Positions 17,134 to 26,306 are shown, counted from the stretch's first letter. The stretch: DNA of 64,000 bases from an uncultured Acetatifactor sp. (GCA_910583845.1 CAJUAB010000003.1:1-64000); one strand, 5' to 3'. The notes: a model not told the origin generated them from the letters alone. Numbers and translations: made by a program.

Positions 17134-18522
17134 TCAGGTACGCTCCAGAGTTGCGGCCATCATATCCCGTACCAGCGCCTGCACCTGCTCCCTTGTGGCT
17201 CTCCCTTTTACCAGCGGATCATGCAGAAAAGCCTCTTCCACCAGATCCACGTTCCTGTTTCCTCCCAGCACCACCTGCATGATACGCTCATGATTTTCCA
17301 GATGAGGCATCATCAGCCGACGCACCTCCTCCGGTACAGTTCCTGCCAGCACAGGGCGTATGGCGTTTCTCTCAAACACGGCATTGGTCTCCACCACAGC
17401 CGTTTCCGGCAGATTGGCTATCTGATGCCCCGAGTTTGGAATATTCACATTGCTCACCACCCGCTCCAGGCCGCATAACGCCTTGATCAGCAGTATCCCC
17501 TCCTCGCCGGTGGGTTCCAGCCTGATCTCCTCCTCGCCATTTACCAGCCTGCGGCTGCGCTCCAGACGCTTTTGAAGATCTTCTTTTCTCCAGGCCACCG
17601 TGGTTAATCCAAACTTCCATCCGGCCACCGTGCCAGGGTCTTTCAGATACTCATCGCCGGGCATAAATTCCGCCAGATGACGGTCTCCCGCCGCCGCGAT
17701 CAGCCCATACCGCCTGAACAGATCCATCTTGACCCGGTGGGCGCAGGCAAAAGTGGAATTCATCCAATGATGATCCTCCTCTTCAAAACCCTCTTCGAAA
17801 TGGGCATCTATATATTTCTGATACACAGGAAACAAATCCATGCCTTTGTAGCTGGCATAGTCAAACCAGGTAAAGTGATTGATACCCAGCACATTGACAT
17901 GAATATCCCGCCGGTCTATGGGCCCGCATCCCAACTCTCCGGAAGCAATGGCCGCCAATACCTTCTGTGTGCCAAATACCTCATGACAGCAGCCAAATGC
18001 CTTGATCTGGGGAAAGACCTGATACAGCGCCTTCACACACAGTGTCATGGGATTGGTATAATTGATAACCCAAGCCTCGGGACAGTATTTCCTGACAGCC
18101 TCCCCGAATTCCATAAACATGGGAAGAGTGCGCAGCGCGCGCATCATCCCCCCCGGCCCCGCCGTGTCGCCCACAGACTGATAGATGCCCAGCCGCTCCG
18201 GCATATGGACATCCACCTCCATCTCGTCAAAAGTCTTTGGCAAAATGGAAATCACCACGAAATCCGCACCTGTCAGAGCCTCCTGCAAGCTGTCATTCAC
18301 CACATAATTCCAATCTCCGGAAGCTCCCTCCCGAAGCCTCTGCCTGTTTCCTATAATGGCATTGGCCTCTGCCGCCTCTCTGTCGATATCATACAGGCGC
18401 ACGGTGCCGCTGATCTGGGATTCCATGGCCAGATCTGTCATAAATGTCCAGGCCCACCCCCTGGAACCGCCGCCGATATAGGCAATCTGGATATCCGATA
18501 CCTTTTCCGCTTCATACTTCAT
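17134..18522 (-). CDS. Family 4 glycoside hydrolase (NAD- and metal-dependent), possibly alpha-galacturonidase
   Basis: A 462-residue GH4 enzyme. It shows the NAD-binding loop IAYIGGGSRGW (13-23), GDTAGPGG (118-125), NYTNP (154-158), the metal-ligand motif CHEV (179-182) and GINHF with His216. GH4 enzymes oxidise C3 of the sugar transiently and need NAD and Mn. From memory, CHEV in place of CHSV/CNVP marks alpha-galacturonidases such as Bacillus subtilis LplD; this assignment is tentative, and alpha-galactosidase or alpha-glucuronidase activity is possible. AGGAGG lies 6 bases before the ATG. No transport gene adjoins it, so the substrate source is not indicated by context. Confidence 0.8.
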   Translation of the reverse strand: MKYEAEKVSDIQIAYIGGGSRGWAWTFMTDLAMESQISGTVRLYDIDREAAEANAIIGNRQRLREGASGDWNYVVNDSLQEALTGADFVVISILPKTFDEMEVDVHMPERLGIYQSVGDTAGPGGMMRALRTLPMFMEFGEAVRKYCPEAWVINYTNPMTLCVKALYQVFPQIKAFGCCHEVFGTQKVLAAIASGELGCGPIDRRDIHVNVLGINHFTWFDYASYKGMDLFPVYQKYIDAHFEEGFEEEDHHWMNSTFACAHRVKMDLFRRYGLIAAAGDRHLAEFMPGDEYLKDPGTVAGWKFGLTTVAWRKEDLQKRLERSRRLVNGEEEIRLEPTGEEGILLIKALCGLERVVSNVNIPNSGHQIANLPETAVVETNAVFERNAIRPVLAGTVPEEVRRLMMPHLENHERIMQVVLGGNRNVDLVEEAFLHDPLVKGRATREQVQALVRDMMAATLERT

Positions 18523-18543
18523 TTCAAGTCCTCCTGTTGAAGA

Positions 18544-18670
18544 TCATTCCCGCTTCCAATCACCGCGCGATGGTATCAGAGAATCCCTTTCTACAATCAA
18601 TCCTCTGCCAAGAGCACGTCCCGCCGCTTTCTGTCCGAACATCCTGAGGGATACTGACATAGCTTCGGGT
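18544..18670 (-). pseudogene. Possible decayed C-terminal fragment upstream of the GH4 gene
   Basis: On the minus strand a short frame ending in GLIVERDSLIPSRG and stopping at 18544 resembles the last 30-40 residues of sugar-responsive LacI-type regulators (LIxRDS endings). No N-terminal part is present. It could be the relic of a regulator that once controlled the GH4 gene, or chance. Confidence 0.2.
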
Positions 18671-18695
18671 TTACCGCATCAAGCATTTGCCATGG

Positions 18696-18730
18696 GCAAA
18701 AAGTGCGGACCATCCAGGAATGATCCACAC
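18696..18730 (-). terminator. Terminator after the NlpC/P60 gene
   Basis: On the minus strand GTGTGGATCAT and ATGGTCCGCAC pair (with two G-U pairs) around TCCTGG and are followed directly by TTTTTGC. It lies about 40 bp after the stop codon at 18769. Confidence 0.75.
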
Positions 18731-18768
18731 CTCTTCCATGTCATTATGGCAGGTCCATTGATGAAAAA

Positions 18769-19977
18769 CTATATAATTCTCCGCACCGCCAGAATCGGTC
18801 TGTAATTGACATTGCTGACCTTGATTCCTGTTCTCTGGGTACTGGCATGTACAATTTTCCCTCCCCCGATATACAGGGCCACATGCCCTTCATAACAGAT
18901 AATATCCCCCGGCTGGGCCTCACTGTAATCCACACTCCGCCCGTCGCTTCTCTGGGAATAGGAAGTCCGGGAAATATCATAGCCATAGTCCTGGAATACG
19001 CGGTAAGTAAAGCCGGAACAGTCAGCGCCGTTTGTGAGGCTGGTGCCTCCCGCCACATAGGGATTTCCCACAAACTGAAGCGCGTATTTGGCAATCTGCT
19101 TGCCCTTGTCACTTCCGGAAGCGTTTTCCACGACAGAAGTATAATTGGTGCTGTTAACCGCCTTGGGCGGATTCTTCGCGGCAGCCGCCAACGCCGCCTG
19201 CCGCCGTCTCTCCTCCTCTTTTCTGCGCTCTTCCTCCTGAAGTTTTTTCAACTGCTTTTTTTCCTGTTGCAGCAAGGCCTTGGCCGCAGCCGCCTCCTGC
19301 TTCGCCCTGGCAATCTGAGCCGCAAAATTCTCAGACTCTTCCTGTAGTTTTGCCAGCAATTGATCACAATACTCTTTCTGCTCCTCCATCTCCGCCTTGT
19401 CGGTCTCCAGACAAACCTTATCGGCTTCCAGCTGGTCCCAGAGGTCATGCACTTCCATTCTGGTCGCCTCATATTGATTCAGCATCTCCTGATTGTATGC
19501 GTTGACGCTCTCCGCATAAGTAACCCTGTTCAGCAGCTCGCTGAAACTGGCGCTGCTAAACAACGCCGTAAGGAGCGTGTCATCGCCCGTCTCATACATA
19601 AAGCGGATCTGCGATGCCATGGCTTCCGCCTGCTCCTGTTCTTTCTGCAGCGCCGCCTCATATGCCTGCTGAGTCCTTTCGATATCCGCCTTTTTCTGAG
19701 CGATATCCTCCTCCAGAAGATCAATGCTGGTGAGGATATTGATGAGTTCCGCATTCAGGTCTTCCATCTGCTCATCCAGCAGATCCTGTTCGTCCTCCAG
19801 ATCGGAAATATTGCCATTGATCTCCTCCAGTTGGTTCTCGGTATCCTCAATGGCCTGCTGCACATCTTTGATTGTGGTGGCCCAGGTATCCATGGTGGCT
19901 GTCAGCAGAGTGAAAGACACCAATACTGACGCCGCCGCAAATATCACGCGTTGTTTCACCCTGGATCTAATTGTCAT
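18769..19977 (-). CDS. Secreted NlpC/P60 peptidoglycan hydrolase with PcsB-like coiled coil
   Basis: 402 residues. A signal peptide (about 1-33, basic start then a hydrophobic core) is followed by a long coiled coil (about 35-265), an alanine-rich linker and an NlpC/P60 domain (about 292-402). The catalytic residues are visible: Cys320 in NGADCSGF, His365 in EGHVALYIGGG and His377 in KIVHAS, with the spacing of Spr/CwlO-type enzymes. PcsB/CwlO-like proteins cut peptide cross-links during elongation or division and are often activated by FtsEX through the coiled coil. The 326 bp to the upstream asnS stop consist wholly of palindromic repeats. Confidence 0.88.
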   Translation of the reverse strand: MTIRSRVKQRVIFAAASVLVSFTLLTATMDTWATTIKDVQQAIEDTENQLEEINGNISDLEDEQDLLDEQMEDLNAELINILTSIDLLEEDIAQKKADIERTQQAYEAALQKEQEQAEAMASQIRFMYETGDDTLLTALFSSASFSELLNRVTYAESVNAYNQEMLNQYEATRMEVHDLWDQLEADKVCLETDKAEMEEQKEYCDQLLAKLQEESENFAAQIARAKQEAAAAKALLQQEKKQLKKLQEEERRKEEERRRQAALAAAAKNPPKAVNSTNYTSVVENASGSDKGKQIAKYALQFVGNPYVAGGTSLTNGADCSGFTYRVFQDYGYDISRTSYSQRSDGRSVDYSEAQPGDIICYEGHVALYIGGGKIVHASTQRTGIKVSNVNYRPILAVRRII

Positions 19978-19993
19978 TATATTTCCTTTCTAA

Positions 19994-20303
19994 TTATAGT
20001 TCCGCATATCCCCTCCACGCACACTTCCCCGTGCTCCTCATCAGACCGCTTCCGGCGGTCCGATTCGCAGCAGTGTGCTTTCCGGGGATATGCTGTCTTA
20101 TAGTTCCGCATATCCCCTCCACGCACACTTCCCTGTGCTCCTCATCAGACCGCTTCCGGCGGTCCGATTCGCAGCAGTGTGCTTTCCGGGGATATGCTGT
20201 CTTATAGTTCCGCATATCCCCTCCAGCACTCTTCCCGTGCTCCTCATCAGACCGCTTCCGGCGGCCTGATTCGCAGCTGTGTGCTTTCCGGGGATATGCT
20301 GTC
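19994..20303. repeat. Three tandem copies of a 104-bp palindromic unit
   Basis: Units at 19994-20097, 20098-20201 and 20202-20303 (104, 104 and 102 bp) are almost identical. Each starts TTATAGTTCCGCATATCCCC and ends GGGGATATGCTGTC, with nested inner arms CACACT/AGTGTG and GACCGC/GCGGTC, so each can fold into one long hairpin. A partial TTATAGTTC follows at 20304. The array fills the whole space between the asnS stop and the NlpC/P60 gene. ORFs reading through it are composed of the repeat and are not considered genes. Confidence 0.92.
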
Positions 20304-21695
20304 TTATAGTTCACAGTTATTCACGGTTCTGGGGAAGGGAATAACGTCACGGATGTTGCCCATTCCTGTCAGATACATGACGCATCTCTCAAATCCAAGC
20401 CCAAAACCGGCATGGCGGGCAGACCCGTAGCGGCGCAGATCCAGATAGAAACCATAATCCTCCTTTTTCAGACCCAGTTCCTCCATCCGCCGCTCCAGCA
20501 CCTCCAGATGATCCTCACGCTGGCTGCCTCCGATAATCTCTCCGATGCCGGGTACCAGGCAGTCCATGGCGGCCACCGTCTTTCCGTCCTCGTTCAGTTT
20601 CATGTAGAAAGCCTTGATCTCCTTGGGATAGTCCGTGACAAATACCGGACGCTTGAACTCCTGCTCCGTCAGATATCTCTCATGCTCGGTCTGTAAATCG
20701 CAGCCCCAGAATACCTTATAGTCAAATTCCTCATTATGCTTTTCCAGTATCTCGATAGCCTCTGTGTAAGTCACATGGCCAAAATCAGAATTTACCACAT
20801 GGTTCAGCCGTTCAATCAACCCCTTGTCGACAAACTGATTAAAGAAAGCCATCTCCTCCGGGGCATTCTCCAGCACATAGCGGATAATATATTTCAGCAT
20901 GCTCTCCGCCAGCATCATGTCATCCTTCAGATCCGCAAAAGCCATCTCCGGCTCAATCATCCAGAACTCCGCCGCATGACGGGTCGTATTGGAATTTTCC
21001 GCCCGGAAAGTGGGACCAAACGTATATATTTTTTTAAAAGCCATGGCAAAGGTCTCACCGTTCAGCTGGCCGCTCACCGTCAGATTGGTGGACTTGCCGA
21101 AAAAGTCCTGGGTAAAGTCAATCTGGCCTTCCTCCGTCCTGGGAACATTCTGGAGATCCAGAGTTGTCACCTGGAACATCTCTCCCGCCCCCTCACAGTC
21201 GCTTCCCGTGATCAGCGGCGTGTGCACATACACAAAGCCCCTCTCCTGGAAGAAATTGTGAATCGCGTAGGCAATCAGGGACCGCACCCGAAAAACTGCC
21301 TGAAAGGTGTTGGTCCGGGGCCGCAGATGCGAAATCGTGCGCAGATACTCAAAGCTATGACGCTTTTTTTGCAGAGGGTAGTCCGCGCCGGAAGGGCCTT
21401 CCACCCGCACCTCAATCGCCTGCATTTCAAAGGGCTGCTTGGCGTCAGGGGTCAGCACCACCGTGCCCCTGATGATCAGGGCAGCGCCCACGTTTATCTT
21501 ACAAAGCTCCGCAAAATTCTCCAGCCTGTCGCTGTATACCACTTGCAGCGGCTCAAAAAATGTACCGTCGTTAATTACCAGAAAACCAAAGTTCTTGGAA
21601 TCCCGGTTGTTTCTCACCCAGCCGCCCACTGTGACCTCCTTGTCCGCGTAAGCCGCCGTGTCGCGGTAAAGGGTTTTGATGTCTGTCAGATTCAT
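20304..21695 (-). CDS. asnS: Asparaginyl-tRNA synthetase
   Basis: A 463-residue class IIb synthetase of normal length. An N-terminal OB-fold (about 15-110, VTVGGWVRNNRDSKNFGFLVINDG) precedes the catalytic core. Motif 2 (TFRAENSNTTRHAAEFWMIEPEMAF) and motif 3 (GFGLGFERCVMYLTG) are clear. The Asn-specific FRAENSNT pattern separates it from AspRS. AAGGAGG precedes the ATG. No T-box element was found upstream. Confidence 0.96.
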   Translation of the reverse strand: MNLTDIKTLYRDTAAYADKEVTVGGWVRNNRDSKNFGFLVINDGTFFEPLQVVYSDRLENFAELCKINVGAALIIRGTVVLTPDAKQPFEMQAIEVRVEGPSGADYPLQKKRHSFEYLRTISHLRPRTNTFQAVFRVRSLIAYAIHNFFQERGFVYVHTPLITGSDCEGAGEMFQVTTLDLQNVPRTEEGQIDFTQDFFGKSTNLTVSGQLNGETFAMAFKKIYTFGPTFRAENSNTTRHAAEFWMIEPEMAFADLKDDMMLAESMLKYIIRYVLENAPEEMAFFNQFVDKGLIERLNHVVNSDFGHVTYTEAIEILEKHNEEFDYKVFWGCDLQTEHERYLTEQEFKRPVFVTDYPKEIKAFYMKLNEDGKTVAAMDCLVPGIGEIIGGSQREDHLEVLERRMEELGLKKEDYGFYLDLRRYGSARHAGFGLGFERCVMYLTGMGNIRDVIPFPRTVNNCEL

Positions 21696-21854
21696 TGTTC
21701 TATTCCTCCTTTTTTAGAGTTCCGCATACTCTCTTCCATTACACATCCCCCAGACGATTGTGAAGCCCTGTCCGCAGATGACCAGGCTGCCTCTTCCGGC
21801 GTCCTGTGTCCGTCCGTGTCTTATCCGGGAATGTTGCGATTATGATGATGTGGA

Positions 21855-22904
21855 TTAGTACTCTGTAATCCTGGCGTTTTCGATCAGGAAATCCAGCACC
21901 TTCTCATACATGAAAAATTCCCTGTATTCTTCCCTGTCCACTTCTCCCAGAAAGTCCTCTACTGTGTCATAGCCTCCCTGGGTCGCGTACTGCTCCAGAT
22001 TCTCCTGTAATTCCTCATCCGATATATTCAGATTTTCCGCGTTGGCCACGGCCTGTACCGCAAGGCTCTGCCTCGCTGCCGCCTCCGCGTATTGATTCAG
22101 GAAAGAATCAGCCCCCATACTATAATTGTATATACAATAAGTCTCCAGATCCATCCCCCTGGATGCGCTGTCCGCCTCCAGCCCGGCCCGCACATTATTG
22201 TAGTACTTCTCCAGCATTGCCGCCGGAATCTCCTGGAATACGCATCCGCTCACCAGACCATCCATCAAAGCATTTTCCAATGTAACCTGATAATTGTTTC
22301 TGGCATTCGTCTCCAGATAATCATGCACAAACTGCCGCATCTCCTCCACAGTGGTCATATCCGGAACGCCGATGGAGGCAACCACCTCGTCGCTGTACTC
22401 CGTGGGCAATATAAAATTCACCGTCACGGTAAAGACAACGGCCTGTCCCGCAAGTTCAGCATTACCATACCCTTCCGGAAATGTCAGCTCCAGATCCCTG
22501 GTCTCGCCGGGCGTGGCACCGATCAGCCCCTCCTCAAAGCCCGCGATAAAATGACCGGAACCGATCTCCAGTAAGTCTCCGCTGGCCGTCCCTCCCGGAA
22601 AGGCCACCCCGTCCTTTTTTCCCTCATAGTCGATATTGACCGTATCCCCCATGGAAACTGCACGGTCCGTGATGCCGCCCATCTCCTTCGTCACAGAATC
22701 CATGTACAGGGCCTTCATCAATTCCGCCTCCTGCGTCTCATCCACTGTAACCGCTGCTGCCTGCGCCGGAAGCCCCCGGTACTCTCCCAGCGTCACATAT
22801 TTTTCCACCTTCATATCCTTCAGCGCGCCTGACTCACTGCCGCAGCCACCCAGCATCACAGACGCCAGCAATGCCGCCAGTACTATTGCAATTTTTCTAT
22901 TCAT
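21855..22904 (-). CDS. FKBP-type peptidyl-prolyl isomerase lipoprotein, trigger-factor-like
   Basis: About 349 residues. The start at 22904 follows AGAGGGAAAT and gives a lipoprotein signal ending LGGC (Cys21). An upstream in-frame ATG at 22970 would add 22 non-signal residues. The FKBP domain spans about 85-190 (GDTVNIDYEGKKDGVAFPGG, GSGHFIAGFEEGLIGATPGET, FPEGYGNAELAGQ). The C-terminal helical part (about 190-349) resembles the trigger factor chaperone arm. It probably folds exported proteins on the outer membrane face. It is alone in its transcription unit. Confidence 0.88.
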   Translation of the reverse strand: MNRKIAIVLAALLASVMLGGCGSESGALKDMKVEKYVTLGEYRGLPAQAAAVTVDETQEAELMKALYMDSVTKEMGGITDRAVSMGDTVNIDYEGKKDGVAFPGGTASGDLLEIGSGHFIAGFEEGLIGATPGETRDLELTFPEGYGNAELAGQAVVFTVTVNFILPTEYSDEVVASIGVPDMTTVEEMRQFVHDYLETNARNNYQVTLENALMDGLVSGCVFQEIPAAMLEKYYNNVRAGLEADSASRGMDLETYCIYNYSMGADSFLNQYAEAAARQSLAVQAVANAENLNISDEELQENLEQYATQGGYDTVEDFLGEVDREEYREFFMYEKVLDFLIENARITEY

Positions 22905-23079
22905 ATTTCCCTCTTTCTGTTTTGTTCTGCGCTTATCCGCTTTCCGGAACCACCCGGCTGAGCGATACAATATCCTTTATACCACAATTCATCCCTCAGC
23001 GGAAGTCTTATTTTTTATTTCACGCCCATACAAATGTCCAAAATAGCCGGAATCCATCTTTGCCCCTTCCTCGCGGAAG

Positions 23080-24552
23080 CTACAGCAGCGGTGACAGAAG
23101 CCTGCAGATCTGTTCCCTGACGCGGATTTTCAGGCTTCGGCTGGCATAGGACTCCTGCGTAACCTGAGAACAGTGCTCCAGATCGCGGGCAAACAGATCC
23201 GTCATCTTCTGTGCCATGCCCCTGTCGTAAACCACGGCGTTTACCTCGAAATTCAGAGAGAAACTCCGAATATCCATGTTGGCTGTACCATAGCAGAATA
23301 CTTCCTCGTCCACCACCAGTCCCTTGCTGTGCAGAAAGCCCTCATCATAAGTATAGCAGCTGGCCCCCGCCATCACCAGATCGCCCATATAGGAATAGGT
23401 TGCCCAGTACACAAAAGGATGATCCGGCTTACAGGGGATCATAACCCGGACCTCCACGCCGGAGCGGATGGCAATCATCAAAGCACTCATCACGGACTCG
23501 TCAGGAATAAAGTAGGGCGTCTGTATGCTGATTCTGCGCTTCGCCCCATGAATCAGCTGCAGATAATTGTCCCGGATCTGCTTCTGGGTGTTATCCGGTC
23601 CGCTGCTGATAATCTGCACCTTGCAGCCCTTCTGGTTGTGGGTATTGATCTCCTCCAGATAATTTCCGGCAGTGAACAGATTCTGCTCCGCGGCATAATT
23701 CCAATCCAGAATAAAACGCAGCTGCAAACCGAACACCGCGCCGCCTGCTATCCGCAGATGCGTATCCCGCCAATAGCCAAATCGCTCGTCCAGACCCAGA
23801 TACTCTTTGCCCACATTGAAGCCGCCCACATATCCCACCTTGTTGTCAATCACCACAATCTTGCGGTGATTGCGGTAGTTGACGCGCAGCTGCAGCCTGC
23901 CCAGCAGCGCGGGAAAGAACTCCGCCGTCTGGATTCCCCAGCTGTTAAGCTGTCTCCAGAATCTGTTCTTGACCGTGCGGCAGCCCATGCTGTCAAAGAG
24001 AATACGCACCTCCACGCCCTCTTGTGCCTTCTCTTTCAGTACCTCGATAATCCGCTGGAACAACACATCATTTTTAATGATATAATACTCCATATGGATA
24101 AATTTTCTGGCTTGGCGCATATCCTCGATCAGCGCGTCAAATTTGGCATTTCCGTCCGAGTAAATTTTGATCTCATTGTCGGAAGTGAGCATCGCTCCGG
24201 AGCTCTCCAGATTGTACATAATAAGATCCCGATACCGGTCAATCTCCTCATCCTTCTCCCCGGGACGGCGGCTCAGCAGACGATGTTCCTGCCCCCGCAC
24301 TTCCTCGTTCAGCCGGTCCTCCACTTCCTTCATCCGGAACATTTTCCGCTTGTGCATGTCCGTCCCCAACAGCAGATAAAACAAAAAGCCCAGAAAGGGA
24401 ATAAAATACAGCAGCAGGAGCCAGGCCCACACGCTCCTTGGTTCCTTCCGCTCAAAAAAAACAATCACAATCGCAAACAACATATTCCACAGAATCAGGT
24501 GTCCGGACACAAATCCTCCCACCGTCCGCAGATTGTCCAAAAACGCTTCCAT
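23080..24552 (-). CDS. cls: Cardiolipin synthase (phospholipase D superfamily)
   Basis: 490 residues from the ATG at 24552, chosen for GAGGAG 5-8 bases upstream; the frame stays open to 24708 without a ribosome site. Two N-terminal membrane helices (about 17-33 and 41-63) precede two PLD domains with HxK motifs NHRKIVVID and LHSKGLVVDEE, each followed by a GGFN or GTANMD segment. The enzyme condenses two phosphatidylglycerols to cardiolipin at the membrane. Length and topology match bacterial ClsA. Confidence 0.93.
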   Translation of the reverse strand: MEAFLDNLRTVGGFVSGHLILWNMLFAIVIVFFERKEPRSVWAWLLLLYFIPFLGFLFYLLLGTDMHKRKMFRMKEVEDRLNEEVRGQEHRLLSRRPGEKDEEIDRYRDLIMYNLESSGAMLTSDNEIKIYSDGNAKFDALIEDMRQARKFIHMEYYIIKNDVLFQRIIEVLKEKAQEGVEVRILFDSMGCRTVKNRFWRQLNSWGIQTAEFFPALLGRLQLRVNYRNHRKIVVIDNKVGYVGGFNVGKEYLGLDERFGYWRDTHLRIAGGAVFGLQLRFILDWNYAAEQNLFTAGNYLEEINTHNQKGCKVQIISSGPDNTQKQIRDNYLQLIHGAKRRISIQTPYFIPDESVMSALMIAIRSGVEVRVMIPCKPDHPFVYWATYSYMGDLVMAGASCYTYDEGFLHSKGLVVDEEVFCYGTANMDIRSFSLNFEVNAVVYDRGMAQKMTDLFARDLEHCSQVTQESYASRSLKIRVREQICRLLSPLL

Positions 24553-24727
24553 AATCTCCTCACTCTGTATCCCACAGCACAGTCCCGAAACCCTGTGTGT
24601 CCTCCCTTTGATCCATTTTGCGCGGGGAATTGTGCGCCCCTGCGTCCTGATCAAAAGAACCAGGCTCATTATAGCATACTTTTCCCGGAAAATCTCTAAA
24701 ATTATCATAAATAGCAGGAAAACTTGG

Positions 24728-24756
24728 TTGATTTCACTTCCAAAGAATGATACAAT
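24728..24756 (+). promoter_or_regulatory. Vegetative promoter of the 24791 gene
   Basis: TTGATT (24728-24733), a 17-bp spacer and TACAAT (24751-24756), 35 bp before the ATG. It points away from cls. Confidence 0.65.
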
Positions 24757-24790
24757 GTTTGGAAAGCGTTAATACAGGAGGCTATGTTTT

Positions 24791-25267
24791 ATGAAAACAT
24801 ATCAGATTGTTATACTTGTGGTACTTTTAGTACTTATAGCCGCAGTGGTGCTCTTATATTTTCTGGGCAAAAAGGCACAGAAAAAGCAGGCCGAGCAGCA
24901 GGAGATGCTGGAGCAGAACAAGCAGACGCTGTCTATGCTGATCATTGACAAAAAGCGTATGAAAATCAAGGACTCCGGACTTCCACAGATGGTCATTGAC
25001 CAGACGCCGAAGCTCATGCGCAATTCCAAGATGCCCATCATAAAGGCCAAAATCGGGCCCCAGATTATGTCGTTGATCTGTGATGAGAAGATTTTTGACA
25101 ATGTGCCGGTGAAAAAGGAAGTTAAGGCAGTGGTCAGCGGCATCTATGTGCTGGATGTAAGGGGTCTGCACGGGAAATCCGAGAAAAAGCCGGAGAAAAA
25201 GAAGGGCTTCTTTAAAAAGCTCTGGGAGACCGCTCAAGAAAAAGCCGGTGCCAAACCCTTGAAATAA
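24791..25267 (+). CDS. Conserved membrane-anchored protein of unknown function
   Basis: 158 residues. One N-terminal membrane helix (about 5-26, VILVVLLVLIAAVVLLYFLG) is followed by a coiled-coil stretch (QKKQAEQQEMLEQNKQ), then a cytosolic domain with PQMVIDQTPKLM and AKIGPQIMSLICDEKIFDNVPVKKEVKAVVSGIYVLD, and a lysine-rich tail. I do not recognise the family. AGGAGG precedes the start, and a good promoter and a terminator flank it, so it is a single-gene unit. Confidence 0.7.
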   Translation: MKTYQIVILVVLLVLIAAVVLLYFLGKKAQKKQAEQQEMLEQNKQTLSMLIIDKKRMKIKDSGLPQMVIDQTPKLMRNSKMPIIKAKIGPQIMSLICDEKIFDNVPVKKEVKAVVSGIYVLDVRGLHGKSEKKPEKKKGFFKKLWETAQEKAGAKPLK

Positions 25268-25276
25268 CCATACAAA

Positions 25277-25301
25277 AACGGTCGGCGTAATGCCGGCCGT
25301 T
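25277..25301. terminator. Bidirectional terminator between convergent genes
   Basis: AACGGTCGGC and GCCGGCCGTT form a 10-bp stem with loop GTAAT. TTTCACTT follows on the + strand and TTTTTG on the minus strand, so it serves both convergent genes. Confidence 0.8.
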
Positions 25302-25724
25302 TCACTTAATATCCGCATTTTCTTCGCTCAGCAATCTATTTGCGTAGCTGCTGAGCGCTTCGCACGGTTCATATTTGGTTCTGTACCCAATGCCATCCAT
25401 CACAAGAAACGGATTAAATGCCATGATTTGCGTCTGTGTGCCATCGGACATTGTGAGCGTGAAAGTAACGCCCTGACCGTTATACCCTGTGTAAGAGTTG
25501 TCTTCTTGATAGATAACCACATCTTGCAGATATTCAACCAATTCCTTTATCTCAGCAATCTGAATCGTCTCATCCGGCGGTGTCAGCCGTACCGTTGCCG
25601 ATCTGATCTGAGACGCATCCAAATTCCTGTATGGTTTTTTCCCTCCGCCAATCAATAAGGCCGTCCCCGCAGCACACAGCATCAACACACAGGTGATCAA
25701 TACCGCACCGGTTTTTCTTTTCAT
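25302..25724 (-). CDS. Exported or membrane-anchored protein of unknown function
   Basis: 140 residues from the ATG at 25724 (GGGGAGG upstream). The first 28 residues form a basic start plus hydrophobic segment (TGAVLITCVLMLCAAGTALLIGG), a signal anchor. The remainder contains an alternating beta-rich part (VTFTLTMSDGTQTQIMAFNPFLVMDGIGYRTKYE). No family is recognised. An in-frame ATG at 25766 lacks a ribosome site. Confidence 0.6.
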   Translation of the reverse strand: MKRKTGAVLITCVLMLCAAGTALLIGGGKKPYRNLDASQIRSATVRLTPPDETIQIAEIKELVEYLQDVVIYQEDNSYTGYNGQGVTFTLTMSDGTQTQIMAFNPFLVMDGIGYRTKYEPCEALSSYANRLLSEENADIK

Positions 25725-25835
25725 GATCAGCCTCCCCGTACTTCCATAGTCAGACATTTGTGACACTCCCGCTCAGAGCACAGGGATTGGTCCATATATG
25801 CAAAATACGGACGGCCTGCTACGGATTCAAAGCCC

Positions 25836-26306
25836 TCACAGGGCGTGGATTCCCTGATTGTCTTCTCCCTTGCCCAGAATGCGGATTTCCATCCTGTTCT
25901 CAGAGACGGACTGCCCTTCCTGTCTGACCCCATATTCCAGCACCAGGATAAACCTGTCCCTTTCCTCCGTAATTTCCAGTCCGTGGGTTTCCGTCTCCAG
26001 CAGCAGAGCGCCATAGGGAGTATGGTAGAAATCACAGTGACATTTTCCCGGCTCAAAGACCATCCTGGACGTTTTTTCCCCCCGGATCTGCCTCTCCAGA
26101 ACAGTGCCCTTCCATTTCAGCATTACTTTATACGGTTTTTCCCACCCCTCCGGCTGTTCCTCATACAGGCAGTAGTGAGCGTCCCCTCTCTGATAATACT
26201 CCCCCTCCGTCTCCAGGCAGCCGCGCCGGACGCTTTCCCAGGAAGCCTCATCTCCGGCCGGTCTGTTCATCATCCGAAAAAAAATCCGCACTCTCTGGTT
26301 TTTCAT
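25836..26306 (-). CDS. DUF1934 (YwiB-like) beta-barrel protein
   Basis: 156 residues starting at 26306 after GAGAGGAAAG. The pattern of an initial V.I...., ITRPKG-like middle segment and the closing LVLEYGV is typical of the DUF1934/YwiB calycin-like family, found in Firmicutes near cell-wall or argS genes. Here it follows murI by 46 bp and is probably cotranscribed. Its function is unknown. Confidence 0.7.
   Translation of the reverse strand: MKNQRVRIFFRMMNRPAGDEASWESVRRGCLETEGEYYQRGDAHYCLYEEQPEGWEKPYKVMLKWKGTVLERQIRGEKTSRMVFEPGKCHCDFYHTPYGALLLETETHGLEITEERDRFILVLEYGVRQEGQSVSENRMEIRILGKGEDNQGIHAL

Noticed and set aside
19994..20303. CRISPR array
   Set aside because: Units are contiguous 104-bp palindromes without variable spacers, and no cas gene is present.
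19994..20314. Minus-strand ORF with internal protein repeats between asnS and the NlpC/P60 gene
   Set aside because: The frame is only the translation of the three 104-bp palindromic units and lacks a ribosome site.
20736..21845. Long plus-strand ORF opposite asnS (369 aa)
   Set aside because: It is the antisense shadow of the asparaginyl-tRNA synthetase gene; no family motif and no ribosome site.
21696..21854. T-box riboswitch for asnS
   Set aside because: No GGTGG-ACC antiterminator bulge sequence or specifier-loop features could be found; the region also lies on the wrong side for most of its length.
23173..24699. Long plus-strand ORF opposite cls (508 aa)
   Set aside because: Antisense shadow of cardiolipin synthase; His/Gln-rich composition typical of reverse frames of GC-rich genes.
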